Positions 10,864 to 22,264 of a stretch of 64,000 bases of DNA are shown piece after piece (positions within the stretch are counted from its first letter, which is position 1; every line of letters starts with the position of its first letter). The notes beneath the pieces are model-generated. The model was not told the origin of the DNA, ran no database searches, and saw only the letters and a program-made list of their open reading frames with translations. Source of the stretch: Acanthopleura granulata (taxonomy: Eukaryota > Mollusca > Polyplacophora > Chitonida > Chitonidae); assembly GCA_016165875.1 (NCBI GenBank), contig JABBOT010000003.1:24136441-24200440 (forward strand), in the 5' to 3' direction. A program made the position numbers and the translations under genes.

Positions 10864-13800
10864 CTGACAAAAAGAGCGAAAGATGATATAAAACACTGTG
10901 TTTAATATCCATACAAGTTACTGGCTGGTTATTTATCTATTTATTGCTTTACACCATAATCAAGATAATTTCACTTCTGGGACTGTGATCGTGTGTGGAT
11001 GGAAGAAACCACCACACAATCACAGCTACATGTCACCAGGTCCCCAACAAATCTCCTGTCACAAAGCTGTAGCCAAACTGGTGAAAGCTGGATGCAAATA
11101 TGTAACCTCTCTGGTGATAAGCTACATGTAGTCATCTTTTGGTAGAAACCAGTGGAAACTATCAATGTCAACATAAACTGTTCATTACATCAACATGGAT
11201 CAACAAGACCATGATATCAAGCCACAAGTGTGTTACTTCCTTATTCAAAGCCAAAATAGCTCAGGATGATAATAGCCTGCAATAGAAATCATGAGAAGAA
11301 GTCAAAATGACTAACAGCCCTTGCAAGGCGACATTGGGTAGCATTTCTTATTGTACCCTACAGCTCTTGCAAGGCAACACGGGGTAGAATTTCTTATTGT
11401 ACCCCTACAGCCCTTGCAAGGCAACATGGGATAGCATTTCTTATTGTACCCCTAAGCTGCTGAAGTACATGTACAGATATTTCAGATTCATCTTGTATAT
11501 AGCTGTTTACATTTTGTTTTTGATCAGACATACATGTACATGTAGCTCACTCTCTGGGCTTCAAGATCAAACGACAGCCAGACATCCTTGACAAGAGAGA
11601 CATCATTACTTACTCATACATGCGTGGGCTGGGCGAAGGATTTCTGCTGGGGGACCTGTGAGAATGCAAACCACTTGATGTGAACACAAATGGTTCGTCT
11701 AGAAAGGAAAAAAATCAAAATACAAGAACATTAGATGATGAAGACAGTACTAACATATACATAACATATATACAAGAAGGCAGATTATCCAAGTGAATCC
11801 CTCTTTTCCTTGTCGAATTCAGGAAGAGTATATGAAACACATACAAGTTCACTGGTCATAGCAATAATACATTCACAAACCTTCAGTCAGCAAATATTTC
11901 TCATGCTTTGTTGTGCTTTGCACAAAAAAAAATGAAGATTCAAACATATTAACTCTGAACACTTATTTTACAGTTCTCTCCCTTTATATGCTGGGCCTTA
12001 TAACACCATATTGTTCATGAATGATAAAGACCAAAAGGCAACACATAAAACAAACTCATTTAGCGGACTGCCACGCATGGCAGCAAAACTCCATCGACTG
12101 TCATTTTGAAATGCACAACTGCCTCTTGAGAATGGCATTAATGCATCTTCTTCCTAAAAATAAGAGCAATTCATCTTCTTCCATAATAGTCAAATCAGTG
12201 GTTGCTTCTGTTTGTTCTTAAAAGAAGAATTTTGAGATAAAACCCCCAAACCCAGTGTCTATCACACTAGCTGATGTAAGTTCAGTATTGCAATCAACAT
12301 GTTCTACCAGTTTCTCATTATTCGGAGGATGCGGAGTGTAGTCAACACATGTCCAGCAGCAGAATCAAGAGATTCAAAAAGTGCAAAAAATGATATGAAA
12401 TACATCGTTGCAGATATGAAATTAGAATTACTTCATGTTTAAAGGAAATCTGTTCTTGTAAACAGCTCTGTCATATTATTGAGGCCAGCCCAGGTTAAAA
12501 GATCATGCTCCAAGTTTATACAGTAAAGCTGGGAAGAATAAAACGAATTGCAAATTTAAAAAAAATTGGTTTACCCTTAGGTTAGCCTGTAAGTGTCATT
12601 TATTTATTTATTTATTTATTTATTTATTCAATCATTTATGTTTTATGATTCCTGAGTATGGAGTAAAACACCAATCAAATAAATAAATAAATTTATGTTT
12701 ATGGCGAACTCATTTCATTTATACATGTACAATTGGGTCGAGCATTATGATGGGAGTGAACCAGGCAAAGCCAGGGGAAAACCCACACCAGTCCACAGGT
12801 TACTGGCAGACTTTCCCAGAATCATGAATGCAGGTAAATTTTACAACCACTGCAATATTACGTCAACAGATCCTACATTCTAGTGTATTTTTTTTTTACT
12901 TATTCTACTTCTTTTGATTATTTTTTCCTCTGAACCCAAGTAAGGATTACCATGCACTATGAATAGATCCTTGACAGTTTGTATATATCACTCTTACACA
13001 ATAAGCAAAGAATTTAGCAGCATCAGAGCTGGTTTTGTTAATTTGGGCTGTTAATTTCAACCCCCCTTGAACGCTTATTTTTCAGTACATACCCATGGTT
13101 CTCCTTGAGTGTAGATCAGGGAAACAGGTTTTACTGGAATATTTTCCGGGGTTTGTAGTCCTGGACATTCTGGGACTTTCACTGCCTGGATGATTCTGCT
13201 GAGAACGGCCACTTGGAGGGATGCCATTGCTGGTGTAACTGTTTGGCATTGTCTTCGGATATGACTGCAACAGAAATAATAGCAGTAATAGAACATTTAA
13301 TCAAAATCACAGGTCAGGCCACTGACAGGAACAACAGTCTAACAAGCCAAATTCACCAAGACTGACTTTACAAACAGAATTACAGTGCACCATCCCAGTT
13401 TTACGAACATCTGTAATATCATAACACACACACACACAAAGTATGCTGGAATGATGTATGTAATATCCCTTGCCTCAGATCCACAAAAGGTGACAAGAAA
13501 CACAGGGTTGCAGTAACTCAGACACACTTTCACTGAATCTGTCCACATAAACCAAGTCATGACTGGGCCATATTTAAAGCCTGGATCTATTGTTGTACAC
13601 TATACTGTACAAATGATAACCATCTCCTGGGCTGGATATTAGGCAACTACATGTATTACTATTCTCAATGTCCAGCAGATTACTAAACATGGAGTTCAAT
13701 TAGTGAACAAGGTAACACATTTAAATACATCTGAATAAAAAAGGCACATCTGAGTCAAAAACTAACAAAATAAAATCACCCTGCTAACAGCCACCAAAAA

Positions 13801-16800
13801 TTTCTCAAGGTAGGTCAAGGGAGACAAACACTACTACATATATTTAATATTTACCAAATGTTTTTGTGCCTTTAAGGTGAAGTCTGTTTATGGTCTTCCT
13901 TTCTTGCTCGTTAAATTCAAACGTTTGATTTGTGTTTTGCTGAAATTACTGCACCAGTGCAGCAGACTAACCTTACCTCTCTAGAGAAAAATATGTTCTC
14001 CTCTGGCTCTCCACAGTTAGCTTGATACCTCATCTGACAATAAATGGTGTGGCGCTCCATGGCTGGCTTGTTAAATGTCCGCCCACATATATGGCACTTG
14101 ACATAATCTGTTAACACAACAGTGTAATTAAAATTCAAACACCTTTGGCCTTGGAATCAGTAGCTGGATTTGTCTCACAAGCCCCTAACCATCACTTGAA
14201 GAGGAAAAAACAGTCTGGTTTTTCCAGTGGACAGGTGCACTCACTGTGGCTTAGCTGCCTACATTCTTGCTTCGGACGACGTCTCTTTCACCCATGAGGC
14301 TGTGTTCTTACCAAATGCAGCTCCCACTGGTAAGGCTGCAGCTTTAAGTCAGTAGGTTTGTAAGGTTCATGGTCAGGGGCATCCAATGGTTCTCTGCATC
14401 TTCTAACCTGATCACCCTTACATATCTGTGGAAAATTCTTGAGTTAACACATTTGACATCTCATGCATGTATTACTGTTTGCCTTTTGAACAACTCAGCC
14501 ACACAAATCTCTTTCTGTAAAAAACCAATGTGTTTACAAATTTTAACAAGGCAATCAGAGAACTTAATCAGTTTGCCTGCTACAGCAGCCAACTAGTCAA
14601 CGAAATCAGAATAAAGATAAAAGCTGTAAACTGTTGTGGTGGTAGGAGACGTTAGTGTGGGGAGTTGGGGCAGTGGTCATCGATATGCAAATGGTGAAAT
14701 GTATTTGGTAATCCATGAGCAAACTGCAACTCTGTGAAAGGTTGAGCAAATGGCAATAAACCAACTCACTGGAGTGGTATTTGATTTGCAAATAGCATCT
14801 CATGATTGGCTATCCGTGTACTATGGGTGGCCACCGCAGCCCCATGATTAACTGAGCAAATACTCAGCTGACAATAGTCACCTTCGGTGTGGATGTTTTA
14901 GCCATTCTGTGGCAGTATAGGAAGGCACATGCATCGGCCATGTCATAGGCTCCTAGAACTAATACAGATGTGGAAAGCTTTCTACAGATAATGTGTATAC
15001 CAGATAAATTGGTATACATGAAGGTAAATTCTAACACTCTATAAATCTGGTAAAGTAGTTAGAGAGACAAAGAGCTTATCTAGATAAGTGTATGCATAGG
15101 AAAATGTAGCCCTTCAAGAAAGGCTTATAGAAATCTGTGTTTAGAGAACAGAGTGAAGTCTGTCTGAATGTGTGTCCAGACAACAGGAAAAAGACGACAA
15201 ATCTGGTAAAATTGCCAGAGGAACCTGGTTATCATTACACTTCTGGTTCTCCTACATTTATGTAGGAATGTGTGTATAAATTGTACCCCTGTATGAAAGT
15301 TTTCCTGATGACATAAATGGTAAATATGGTGAAGTCCATAAATCTCAAACACAAAAAAGCCACAGAAACACTGTGTACAAGAAATTTTTCCCCTTCATGG
15401 AGGCTTTCTAGAGAATGTGTTTACTACAGAAAACAAAGTCAAGTTTAAATAGCTGGCAAATTTTTGCACTGAAAGTCTACCAATTAAAATCATTAAAAAA
15501 CATTCACAAAGCCAATAAAACTAAAACCAATAAAAATTAAGCCTAAAAAGAAGTCTAACCTTCTATTCATGTATGACAGCTCAATATACATGAGCTGAAA
15601 AAAAACAGCTTAACCTTTCATCCAAGTATGTACATTTACACATCATACCTTAGAGTAGAGAGCTAAAAAAAAAAGCTTAACCTTCAATCCATGCATGAGA
15701 GTTCATTATACAGCAGCTAAAGAAAAAAAAAGCTTAACCAGACATCAACATTGCCACAGCTACCTCCACGGACACCTCAAATTTTCCCCCCCTCACAATA
15801 GCTCGCCTTACTTTGTACAGGTGAGCTAAGAACATTGCCCTAAAATGGTAGCAGGGAATATTTTATGATGAAGATGTACTTTCATTATTTTGTATTTACA
15901 CAACAAACAGCCAGTGATAATGAAACAAACCAACCAAAGAAAGTAAACTAACGGTACACACCAGATTCGGATCGCATTGGTATATCCTCCTCATCATCCT
16001 CATCTTCTATCTTCGACCGAGATGAGGACCGGCGCAAGTTACGAATGTTCTTCACTAAGTTCTCATGTGTCGTCCTCCAGTCCCCAGTTGGTTTGGCCAC
16101 AAATGCAGGTTTATTCATCCTTGTTGTACCATTGGCTTTTCCATTCACATCTTTGCACACTATCTCGTGCCGTAACTGGGTGGAGGGGAATAAAAACCAC
16201 ATATATACGTATCAAGGGTAGGAAAAAAGAAGAAAAAAAATGGAAACAATCAAGACTCATTTCATTGTGAGTGCCTGTAAACTAGCTTCATGTCTAATGG
16301 AGAATTTAATTTTCTGATGTAGAATCTGTGTATTAAAAACATAAACCAAAAATTTGTTTACATGACACATGCATGTGTATGTAGCTATACAAAACACAAA
16401 CATCAGCATCGGCACTAACACCACTGCAGCTTAGATGATATCTGTTGTGGTTCTGAAAGCTGTGTTAGCTACTCAACTGCGCAGTGTGGGAGGATATGTA
16501 CCAGGGAGAGATTTGGGTAAGCAGAAAAACATTTGTTTACAGTCACTTTTCACAGTGCCTGTTCCCTTGTATCTTTGTACATACGATATATGTGCCTGTT
16601 GGCAAAGGGAGGCCACATGGCTAGGGGTTTAAGTGCTAGCCTGGGTGAAGTGCCAGCTTTGTAGTCAGGCAGGCAAGCCCTGGGCTAATAATAGATATCT
16701 GGGATATCCATGTAGCATGTAATGAACAGATGATGTACAGACTGATGATGTGTAAAATATACTGAATGTCTTATGGCAGATCTGAGAAAAGCAGAACATA

Positions 16801-19800
16801 TACACAGATGTATGAAGGCAAACGTACATGTTCCATCAGTATAACACATAAACTGAATTTATTGACACAAGCCCTTGATAAACAGACTTGATCACTTGAC
16901 AGGTTTGGACTGAAATCAGTCAGAGCTCAATTATATATCAGTAAATACCACCTGTATTTACATTTGCTTATTTCAAAGTATGCAAGAGAATAAAAGTGTG
17001 CTTGAAAATTTTAAGAAAAATAATTTACAGGAACAAGCTAACTTTTGGTACTTCATAAAAATTATTCTGTAAAATACTAGTGGTCATAAATCGCACAAAG
17101 TCCCCTTAGAAAAAGATGACTTAATCAACTATCACAGATAACACATGTGTATGTTGTAATTAAGACCACAAACTGAGTTACATATTTGCCTTATTCTTTT
17201 AGGAAATAAAAAGAAATTCCTAACTTGACTGTAATATCTTAACCACATTTCGAAATTATTACATTTGTAAAAATTATATTTGAAGAAATGACTTGAATTA
17301 CATGTCATGACTAATTTAATATTAGCAACTTAAGAATTTGAACAATCTAAGAAATGATCAATTGGTGGCACCATCCACACTTTCTGTTATTCATAACCAC
17401 CTGCAAATCTAGCCAAAGCTCCGTTTCAACTTGAATTGATTGAAGAATCAATCCTTGCACCAGACTGCACTGTATGCATGCCTGATGTTTTATGTCGTAC
17501 TCCACAATTTTTCAGTCATATGACCTGGACGAGTCCTTAGAATTGCATAAGAGTGTGGCAACTGTGAAGTTTTACACAAACTTACCATATCTTCATGTAC
17601 ACTGAATTTCTTGCCACAGCAGACACACTCAAACTGCAGCTTTTCTTCCTCTTCATCAGAGTAATCTGAGCCAAAAGAGGACAAATCAGGACAATCATTA
17701 CCAGGACAACTAATCAAGATCCAGAGTCAGATAAATAAAACTGGATAAATTTTTCAACTGAAAATTGTAAGAACCAAAAATAATCAAGATTTAAACTTTA
17801 AGTGACATAGCAATAATTCATACTATTTATTCCACATGATCAATTAATTAATGTGTTCCTTCTTAAGAATTTTCAACTTGAACACTTAAAGGTAACTTCT
17901 TACATGAAAGATTTACAACACTATCCACTTTCCCTGACGTCTTCCCATTATGACAGGAATTTGGGACAGATTTACAACCATTATTACATGTCTTTAGAAT
18001 GTGCAAACTTGAGGTACATTTATTTGATTCTCCCTCAGAAAGTATCTTACAACTGTATTTAAATGTCTCTCACAGCCCTTTTACCTATATTTTGCCTATT
18101 TCAGTTTGTTAACAAATTTTATTTATATGAATTATGAAAGTGATTGGACAACCATTTTGGAACCGTTCCATACTGATTATCTCTTCTCCCAAGACACATG
18201 TACTTGCAGATACTGGTTGAATAAACTAATACGACAAACACACATTCATGTATGCAAATTTCAAATCAAAATTCCCAAACTACTTCTTCGGTTTTGACAT
18301 TTTTGACATGGCAATTGTGCAGCATGACAAAGGCAGTTAAACCACACTCACGACTCTCTCAGTGCTGTATGTCATGATATGAGGATGAAGACACCACTGT
18401 ACATTCACAAACATGATTACAAGTGTAGAACTACATATATTAACATTGAAGTAATCTCTGTACATACACATACAGGGGTGATACCTCAAATCGGATCCTT
18501 GTTTACTTTTACATTTATTTTAGATATTTACCTTTTGATACCCAAAACATACTATCTCTCATGAAGTTATAGGTTTCAGACTGGATGTAAAAGCAACTCA
18601 TGAAAATTGCCCTAAAATAGTACAATTACATTTAACCGCAAAGGACAATCACTGTATGTCCATTAAATACATGTAGCCTGATACATAACAAATGCTCTGT
18701 AAACTGGTAACAGCTCTCCTGTATTTCATCACCTTTTATGCCCCTTGAGAGCCTGATAAGACAACCACCACAGCCATCAGGCCTCATACTGCTATATAAT
18801 ATCTCTGCACAGGGGTGCACAGGGCTTCTTCCTACAGCCCAGCCTTCACCAGCAGAAATACATGTAAGCCTACCGCCACTCTCCGGCTACATGGTCGCTA
18901 AGCCACCCACCTGCCCCCACCTGTGAGTCATGCCTTCAAAGTCATTTCGTCTCTGGCTTGTGCCATCGACGAGGTTGGTTATTGTTTTTTTCCTCTGATC
19001 CCAGTTAAACACCATCCAGAAGATTTCACTTAGAACTACACTGTCAGGCTTATAGACACATTACAAACTTTCAACAGACCTTCAAGAGCTGCATTTGAAC
19101 ATAAAATCTTACTGATGAGAATCTGACACATTTGTGTTAGGATAGATTTTTCCAGTTTGCCAACAAGAATAGTTGAATTAGGTGATGCTGTTCCACACAT
19201 ATACATAACTAAGGCATTTGTAAGGTGTCTTGTCTTAAGACTGCTTTGTACTTACCGTCGAATGAAAATCCAGGTGCTGTGTCCTTCCTGTGTTTACCAT
19301 TCTGTGTCCTGTTCTCTTTGTCCTGAGTCTGGAACTTGCTGGAGCTGGAGCCATCATCAAAGTGAGTGTAGTAAGTAAATTCAGCACTAGGTTGTTTCTT
19401 CTCTGAGAAAGGTTTGAATATGGTCTCATATTTCTTGAAAAAGTTTTCAAAAGGATCATTCCCATTGAAGAAAGAGTTGAAATCAAACAGATCATCCACA
19501 AAAGACGTGAATGCCGAAGAAAAGTTTGGCCGGCTGGTAAATCCGAATCCGAAAGGTTTGAAATCGTCATCCTCACTGGGTTCATTCCATTCCTGAGACC
19601 AGGGTTTCCGGGGCTTGGACTTCTTCTTCTGGTAAGGGCCTGAGAAAGGGCTACCTTCCTTACCCCCATACCTCCAGGAATCAGAGCTACTAGAGCCGTA
19701 AGTCTTCTGTTTTTTTTCACCAAATGGATCACCCCCTGAAATCGGACAAGGATTCAGTCAGATATAAACACTGACTAAGAAAGTACAAGCATATATAATT

Positions 19801-22264
19801 AACAGTACAATTACATGTACCACACAGGGTTCATGTAGGCATACTTGATATAGTCCATGACTTTCCAGGAACTTTTCAGATACAATTCCTTCGTTTTTTT
19901 CAGGACTTTGAGTAACAGTTCCCTGGCTCTCACTACTGTGTAGTGTTTTCCACTTTGACCATTTTGCCATTTGCGAATATTTTTGCAGTACCAGCAATAA
20001 AATGCATAAATTAAACTCTTGCTCCACTGACAGGTCAAGAATTTAAAATCCAAAACAAGCTCTCTATAAGGAGTTTTGAAAGTTTTTTGTCATTTTAATC
20101 AAATCCTAGGACTTCCAAAAAAAAAAGATCTACACACAAATTCCAAGACTTTCAAGTTTAATATGTAATAGACTGACAATAAAGATCTAAGCATTGTAAT
20201 TCAGAATAATGTTGCACAAATGTATGGCTCCTGAATATTTAGGTGCAATGCAGGTTAATATAGTTCCAGGAAAACATGATTTCTACAAGTATTTTATACA
20301 CAAATCAGTTCACCACAACTTGAAGGCCAAAGCGAACATTCAGAAGGAGCCTGGGTTACATGTACTATTAAGACTGCCCAGGTGCTTCAGAAAATTGCAG
20401 ATTTTGGCTATAACAAACCAAAAATTTCAAATTCCTTTGTACCATTGGTCAGACAGATCATGAAGGTTCTGGGAGGACCTTTTCATCAATACATACATGT
20501 ACATTACATTACATGTCATTTAAGCAAAAGACATTCCAGATGGATAAGAGATCACACTGTATGCAGGTCATATCCACCACTGTGCAGTCCCAGAAGTTCC
20601 TGGGCTGTATTGATCAAACAAGTATACTGAACACTTTTCCTGTAAAACATATAGTGGTACACTGTATGCAGGTACATGTAAGAAGGTTATACAGGTTTCA
20701 AAAAAGCAGGTCTGTGTACAGGAAAGAAAAAAAATGGCGCACAAGGCATATATGTCCTAAATGTTCCACAAAAGCATGGCTGTACGTTTGTGTACACATC
20801 AGACAGGCTTAAGGAAAGCTTGGCTTAATATTGTGCACAAACATGACAGGTTCCAGAAAATCATTGCTGTACATTGTGTACAGGTCACAAAGGTTCCAGA
20901 AGCACAGATGTGCTTAGCACACAGGTCAGATATGCCACTGAGGTTGCAGAAAAAGCACAGCTTTATATTGTGTACAGATCAGCTAGGCCACGAAGGGTCA
21001 AGAAAAGCATGGCTGTACATGTGTAGATGTCAGAGAAGCTACAAAGGTTCCAGCCAACTGTATCTATGCTTTTCACAAAGGTCAGCTGAGTTACAGACCA
21101 TTAAGGTCCTAGGACTTGGCTGTACATTGCATACAGGTCAGACAAGCTTGTCTATGAGAACAGAACTTGGGGGTTTCTAAACATAGATGGAGGTTTCAGA
21201 CAGATCTTCACAGCTACCAGAGCACATGCATGTACACCTTGGTAGGAGTGATGTTTTCTGTAGCAGCACCAGAAACTATTACTGACATGGGAAACAGTGT
21301 GCATAAGTAATATGAGGCGGCAAACCACCTTGAGATCGACTCCATTGTTTGAGCCAGAAGTATGTTTGGCTCATTTTTACAAAATCAAACAAGCACTGCT
21401 CTTAACTGCAGATAGAAAAGCTGGCATCCTAATTAACAGTCAATAAGAACAGATGTTTCAAGCAAGTTTCATTTCTAGAAAAAAGAAAAAACTGAACGAA
21501 TTAGTTTCCTATCACAAATAAAGAAATAAATTAATGAACACATTACTGTTTTACCTAAGTTTTACCTGTAAAAATGCACTTACAAAAGCACATACAGGCT
21601 TTAAATGATATTTTTGATGCCAACACTTAAGTCTTTCTCATCAAACTTAAAAAAAAAAAAAAAACCCCAAAACCATACCTTAAGAATCCCTTAAGCATCC
21701 CTAAATGAACCCACCGGAATCAATTAAAAAGAGCTACATGTAAAATTTTGGTGCAATACAGTAATTTTTCAAAAAAATATTAACTAAATTTCAAATTTTA
21801 ACTACCCAGAATCTTTACATTCAAAGTAATTTCCTAATTTCATTATTTACACATGAACATTGCTCCGTTTTCAATTACAGTAATCAACCTATTGAATATA
21901 TAACAAAAATTAACATACCTGACTTGAAAAAGAAACTTGTTTTAAACCTGGAATTACTGTTGTCATTGTATTTCTTTTCAAAGCATTTGGCCTCTCGTTC
22001 CTTCCAGCGTTTTTCTCTGGCTGCATCGGCTTCAGCGTTGTCCCGTTCCCGTCTGTAAATAGATCTCAAATCGGCACTTTTAAGAGTGTCGTAGGCTGCA
22101 GATATGACTTTGAACTTGTCCTCGGCACCTTCTTCTCGGTTTTTGTCAGGATGCCATTGTTTGGCCAGAGCTTTGTATGCCTTTTTCACCTCCTCATCTG
22201 TGGAAGATGGCTTTACTCCAAGCACATCAAAAAAGTTCACTTCCAGATCTATTTTCTTGCCCAT
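10695..22264 (-). CDS. J-domain protein with two C2HC zinc fingers and a C-terminal zinc ribbon (8 exons, 558 aa)
   Basis: Exons in reading order: 21919-22264, 19256-19735, 17586-17665, 15962-16175, 13977-14107, 13093-13264, 11614-11698, 10695-10863. Every junction is GT-AG and every phase closes; the total of 1677 nt gives 558 residues. The N-terminus is a J domain (about residues 8-75, HPD at 38-40), which would stimulate an Hsp70 ATPase. Next come a charged stretch, then a Gly/Phe/Ser/Asp-rich segment with repeated DPF motifs. C2HC finger 1 has ligands C289, C292, H305, C309; an acidic linker follows; finger 2 has C378, C381, H393, C397. After a Ser/Pro-rich tail comes a zinc ribbon (C535, C538, C549, C552). 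No signal peptide or membrane helix is seen, so cytosolic or nuclear location is likely. I do not recognise a named orthologue with this order. Gene structure confidence is high; client and pathway are unknown. Confidence 0.87.
11315..11454. repeat. Three tandem copies of a 46-47 bp unit
   Basis: Units start at 11315, 11361 and 11408, each beginning CAGC.CTTGCAAGGC.ACA and ending TTTCTTATTGTACCCCTA. Only a few substitutions separate them. They lie in intron 7 of the J-protein gene. Confidence 0.93.
11614..11698 (-). CDS. J-protein exon 7: short Ser/Pro-rich exon
   Basis: An 85-nt exon after a strong acceptor (TTTTTTCCTTTCTAG|ACGAAC). It encodes DEPFVFTSSGLHSH and then RSPSRNPSPSPRMY. The donor GA|GTAAGT overlaps an in-frame GAG TAA, so intron retention would stop translation here. 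Confidence 0.75.
12599..12628. repeat. (TTTA)n microsatellite
   Basis: About 30 bp of near-perfect TTTA repeats in intron 6 of the J-protein gene. It abuts SINE-derived sequence, whose A/T tails have the same repeat. Confidence 0.9.
12629..12830. mobile_element. Fragmented SINE pieces
   Basis: A plus-oriented SINE 3' end (GAGTATGGAGTAAAACACC...AATAAATAAAT, about 12653-12692) is followed by a minus-oriented fragment at about 12693-12820. The latter has GCATTATGATGGGAGTGAAC, CCAGGGGAAAACCCACACCAG and GGTTACTGGCAGACTTTCCC. The two fragments meet at their A/T tails. Confidence 0.65.
13093..13264 (-). CDS. J-protein exon 6: Ser/Pro-rich segment
   Basis: Acceptor TTTCTGTTGCAG|TCATAT. Encodes residues 418-474 plus one base, a disordered Ser/Pro/Asn-rich stretch. 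The donor is ATGG|GTATGTAC. If it is not used, translation reads three more codons and stops at TGA 13084-13082. Splicing is preferred because the next two exons continue in phase to a zinc ribbon. Confidence 0.82.
13977..14107 (-). CDS. J-protein exon 5: C2HC finger 2
   Basis: Acceptor GTTAACAG|ATTATG, donor AGAGAG|GTAAGG. Encodes a complete finger, CHICGRTFNKPAMERHTIYC, spaced C-x2-C-x11-H-x3-C as in the ZC2HC1 family of fingers. Confidence 0.9.
15551..15740. repeat. Diverged ~57-67 bp tandem repeat
   Basis: Successive units begin with AGCTTAACC (or AGTCTAACC) at about 15551, 15607, 15674 and 15731. They share a TTC.ATCCATG...ATG motif and end in AGCT plus an A run. Located in intron 4 of the J-protein gene. 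Confidence 0.6.
15962..16175 (-). CDS. J-protein exon 4: second half of finger 1 and acidic linker
   Basis: Acceptor CCTCCACCCAG|TTACGG, donor TCTG|GTGTGT. Begins LRHEIVC, supplying the His and the last Cys of finger 1. It then encodes a basic segment (NLRRSSSRSK) and a strongly acidic one (IEDEDDEEDIP). Confidence 0.87.
17586..17665 (-). CDS. J-protein exon 3: first half of C2HC finger 1
   Basis: An 80-nt exon, acceptor TTGGCTCAG|ATTAC, donor ATATG|GTAAGT. Encodes an acidic run (DYSDEEEEKLQ) and the first two Cys ligands in FECVCCGKKFSVHEDM. The finger is completed only after splicing to 16175. Confidence 0.85.
19256..19735 (-). CDS. J-protein exon 2: G/F-, S- and D-rich linker
   Basis: A 480-nt exon, phase 1 on both sides (acceptor TTTCAG|GGGG, donor GACG|GTAAGT). 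It encodes residues 116-275 plus one base, rich in Gly, Phe, Ser, Lys and Asp, with GDPFGEKK, DDDFKPFGFGF and NGNDPFENFFKKYE. The DPF/FF motifs resemble the G/F linkers of DNAJB-type proteins. Another frame is also open across much of this exon but does not join in phase to either neighbour. Confidence 0.87.
20460..21165. repeat. Diverged minisatellite, ~50-bp period
   Basis: Repeated core of GGTTCCAGAA, then GCATGGCTGTACATTGTGTACAGGTCA, then a short spacer. Clear units can be read from about 20840 through 21160, and weaker ones back to about 20460. Several spurious open frames cross it. It lies in intron 1 of the J-protein gene, between the J domain and the linker. Confidence 0.65.
21919..22264 (-). 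CDS. J-protein exon 1: J domain
   Basis: ATG at 22264-22262. Encodes residues 1-115 plus the first base of codon 116. Helix II (EEVKKAYKALAKQWHPD) and the HPD loop at 38-40 are intact, and helix III (DKFKVISAAYDTLKS) follows. A long basic and charged helix (RRERDNAEADAAREKRWKER) comes after it. The donor reads TCAG|GTATGT. Confidence 0.93.

Noticed and set aside
13082..13084. TGA as the true end of the J-protein gene
   Set aside because: A good donor lies just before it, and two further in-phase exons lead to a zinc ribbon. Kept only as a possible intron-retention isoform.
13868..13885. TTAAGGTGAAGTCTG as another end of the TTAA element
   Set aside because: One base short of the terminus seen elsewhere, and no matching inverted end nearby.
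16600..16690. tRNA-like stretch GAGGCCACATGGCTAGGGGTTTAAG
   Set aside because: A box-A-like motif only; no convincing box B, tail or flanking duplication. Neither a tRNA gene nor a defined SINE could be supported.
19235..19732. 165-codon alternative frame across J-protein exon 2
   Set aside because: Does not match the splice phases of exons 1 and 3. The adjacent frame gives the continuous GDPF...FSFD linker and exact joins.
20209..21180. Several plus-strand frames of 82-139 codons
   Set aside because: All cross the diverged minisatellite in J-protein intron 1 and share no protein family features.
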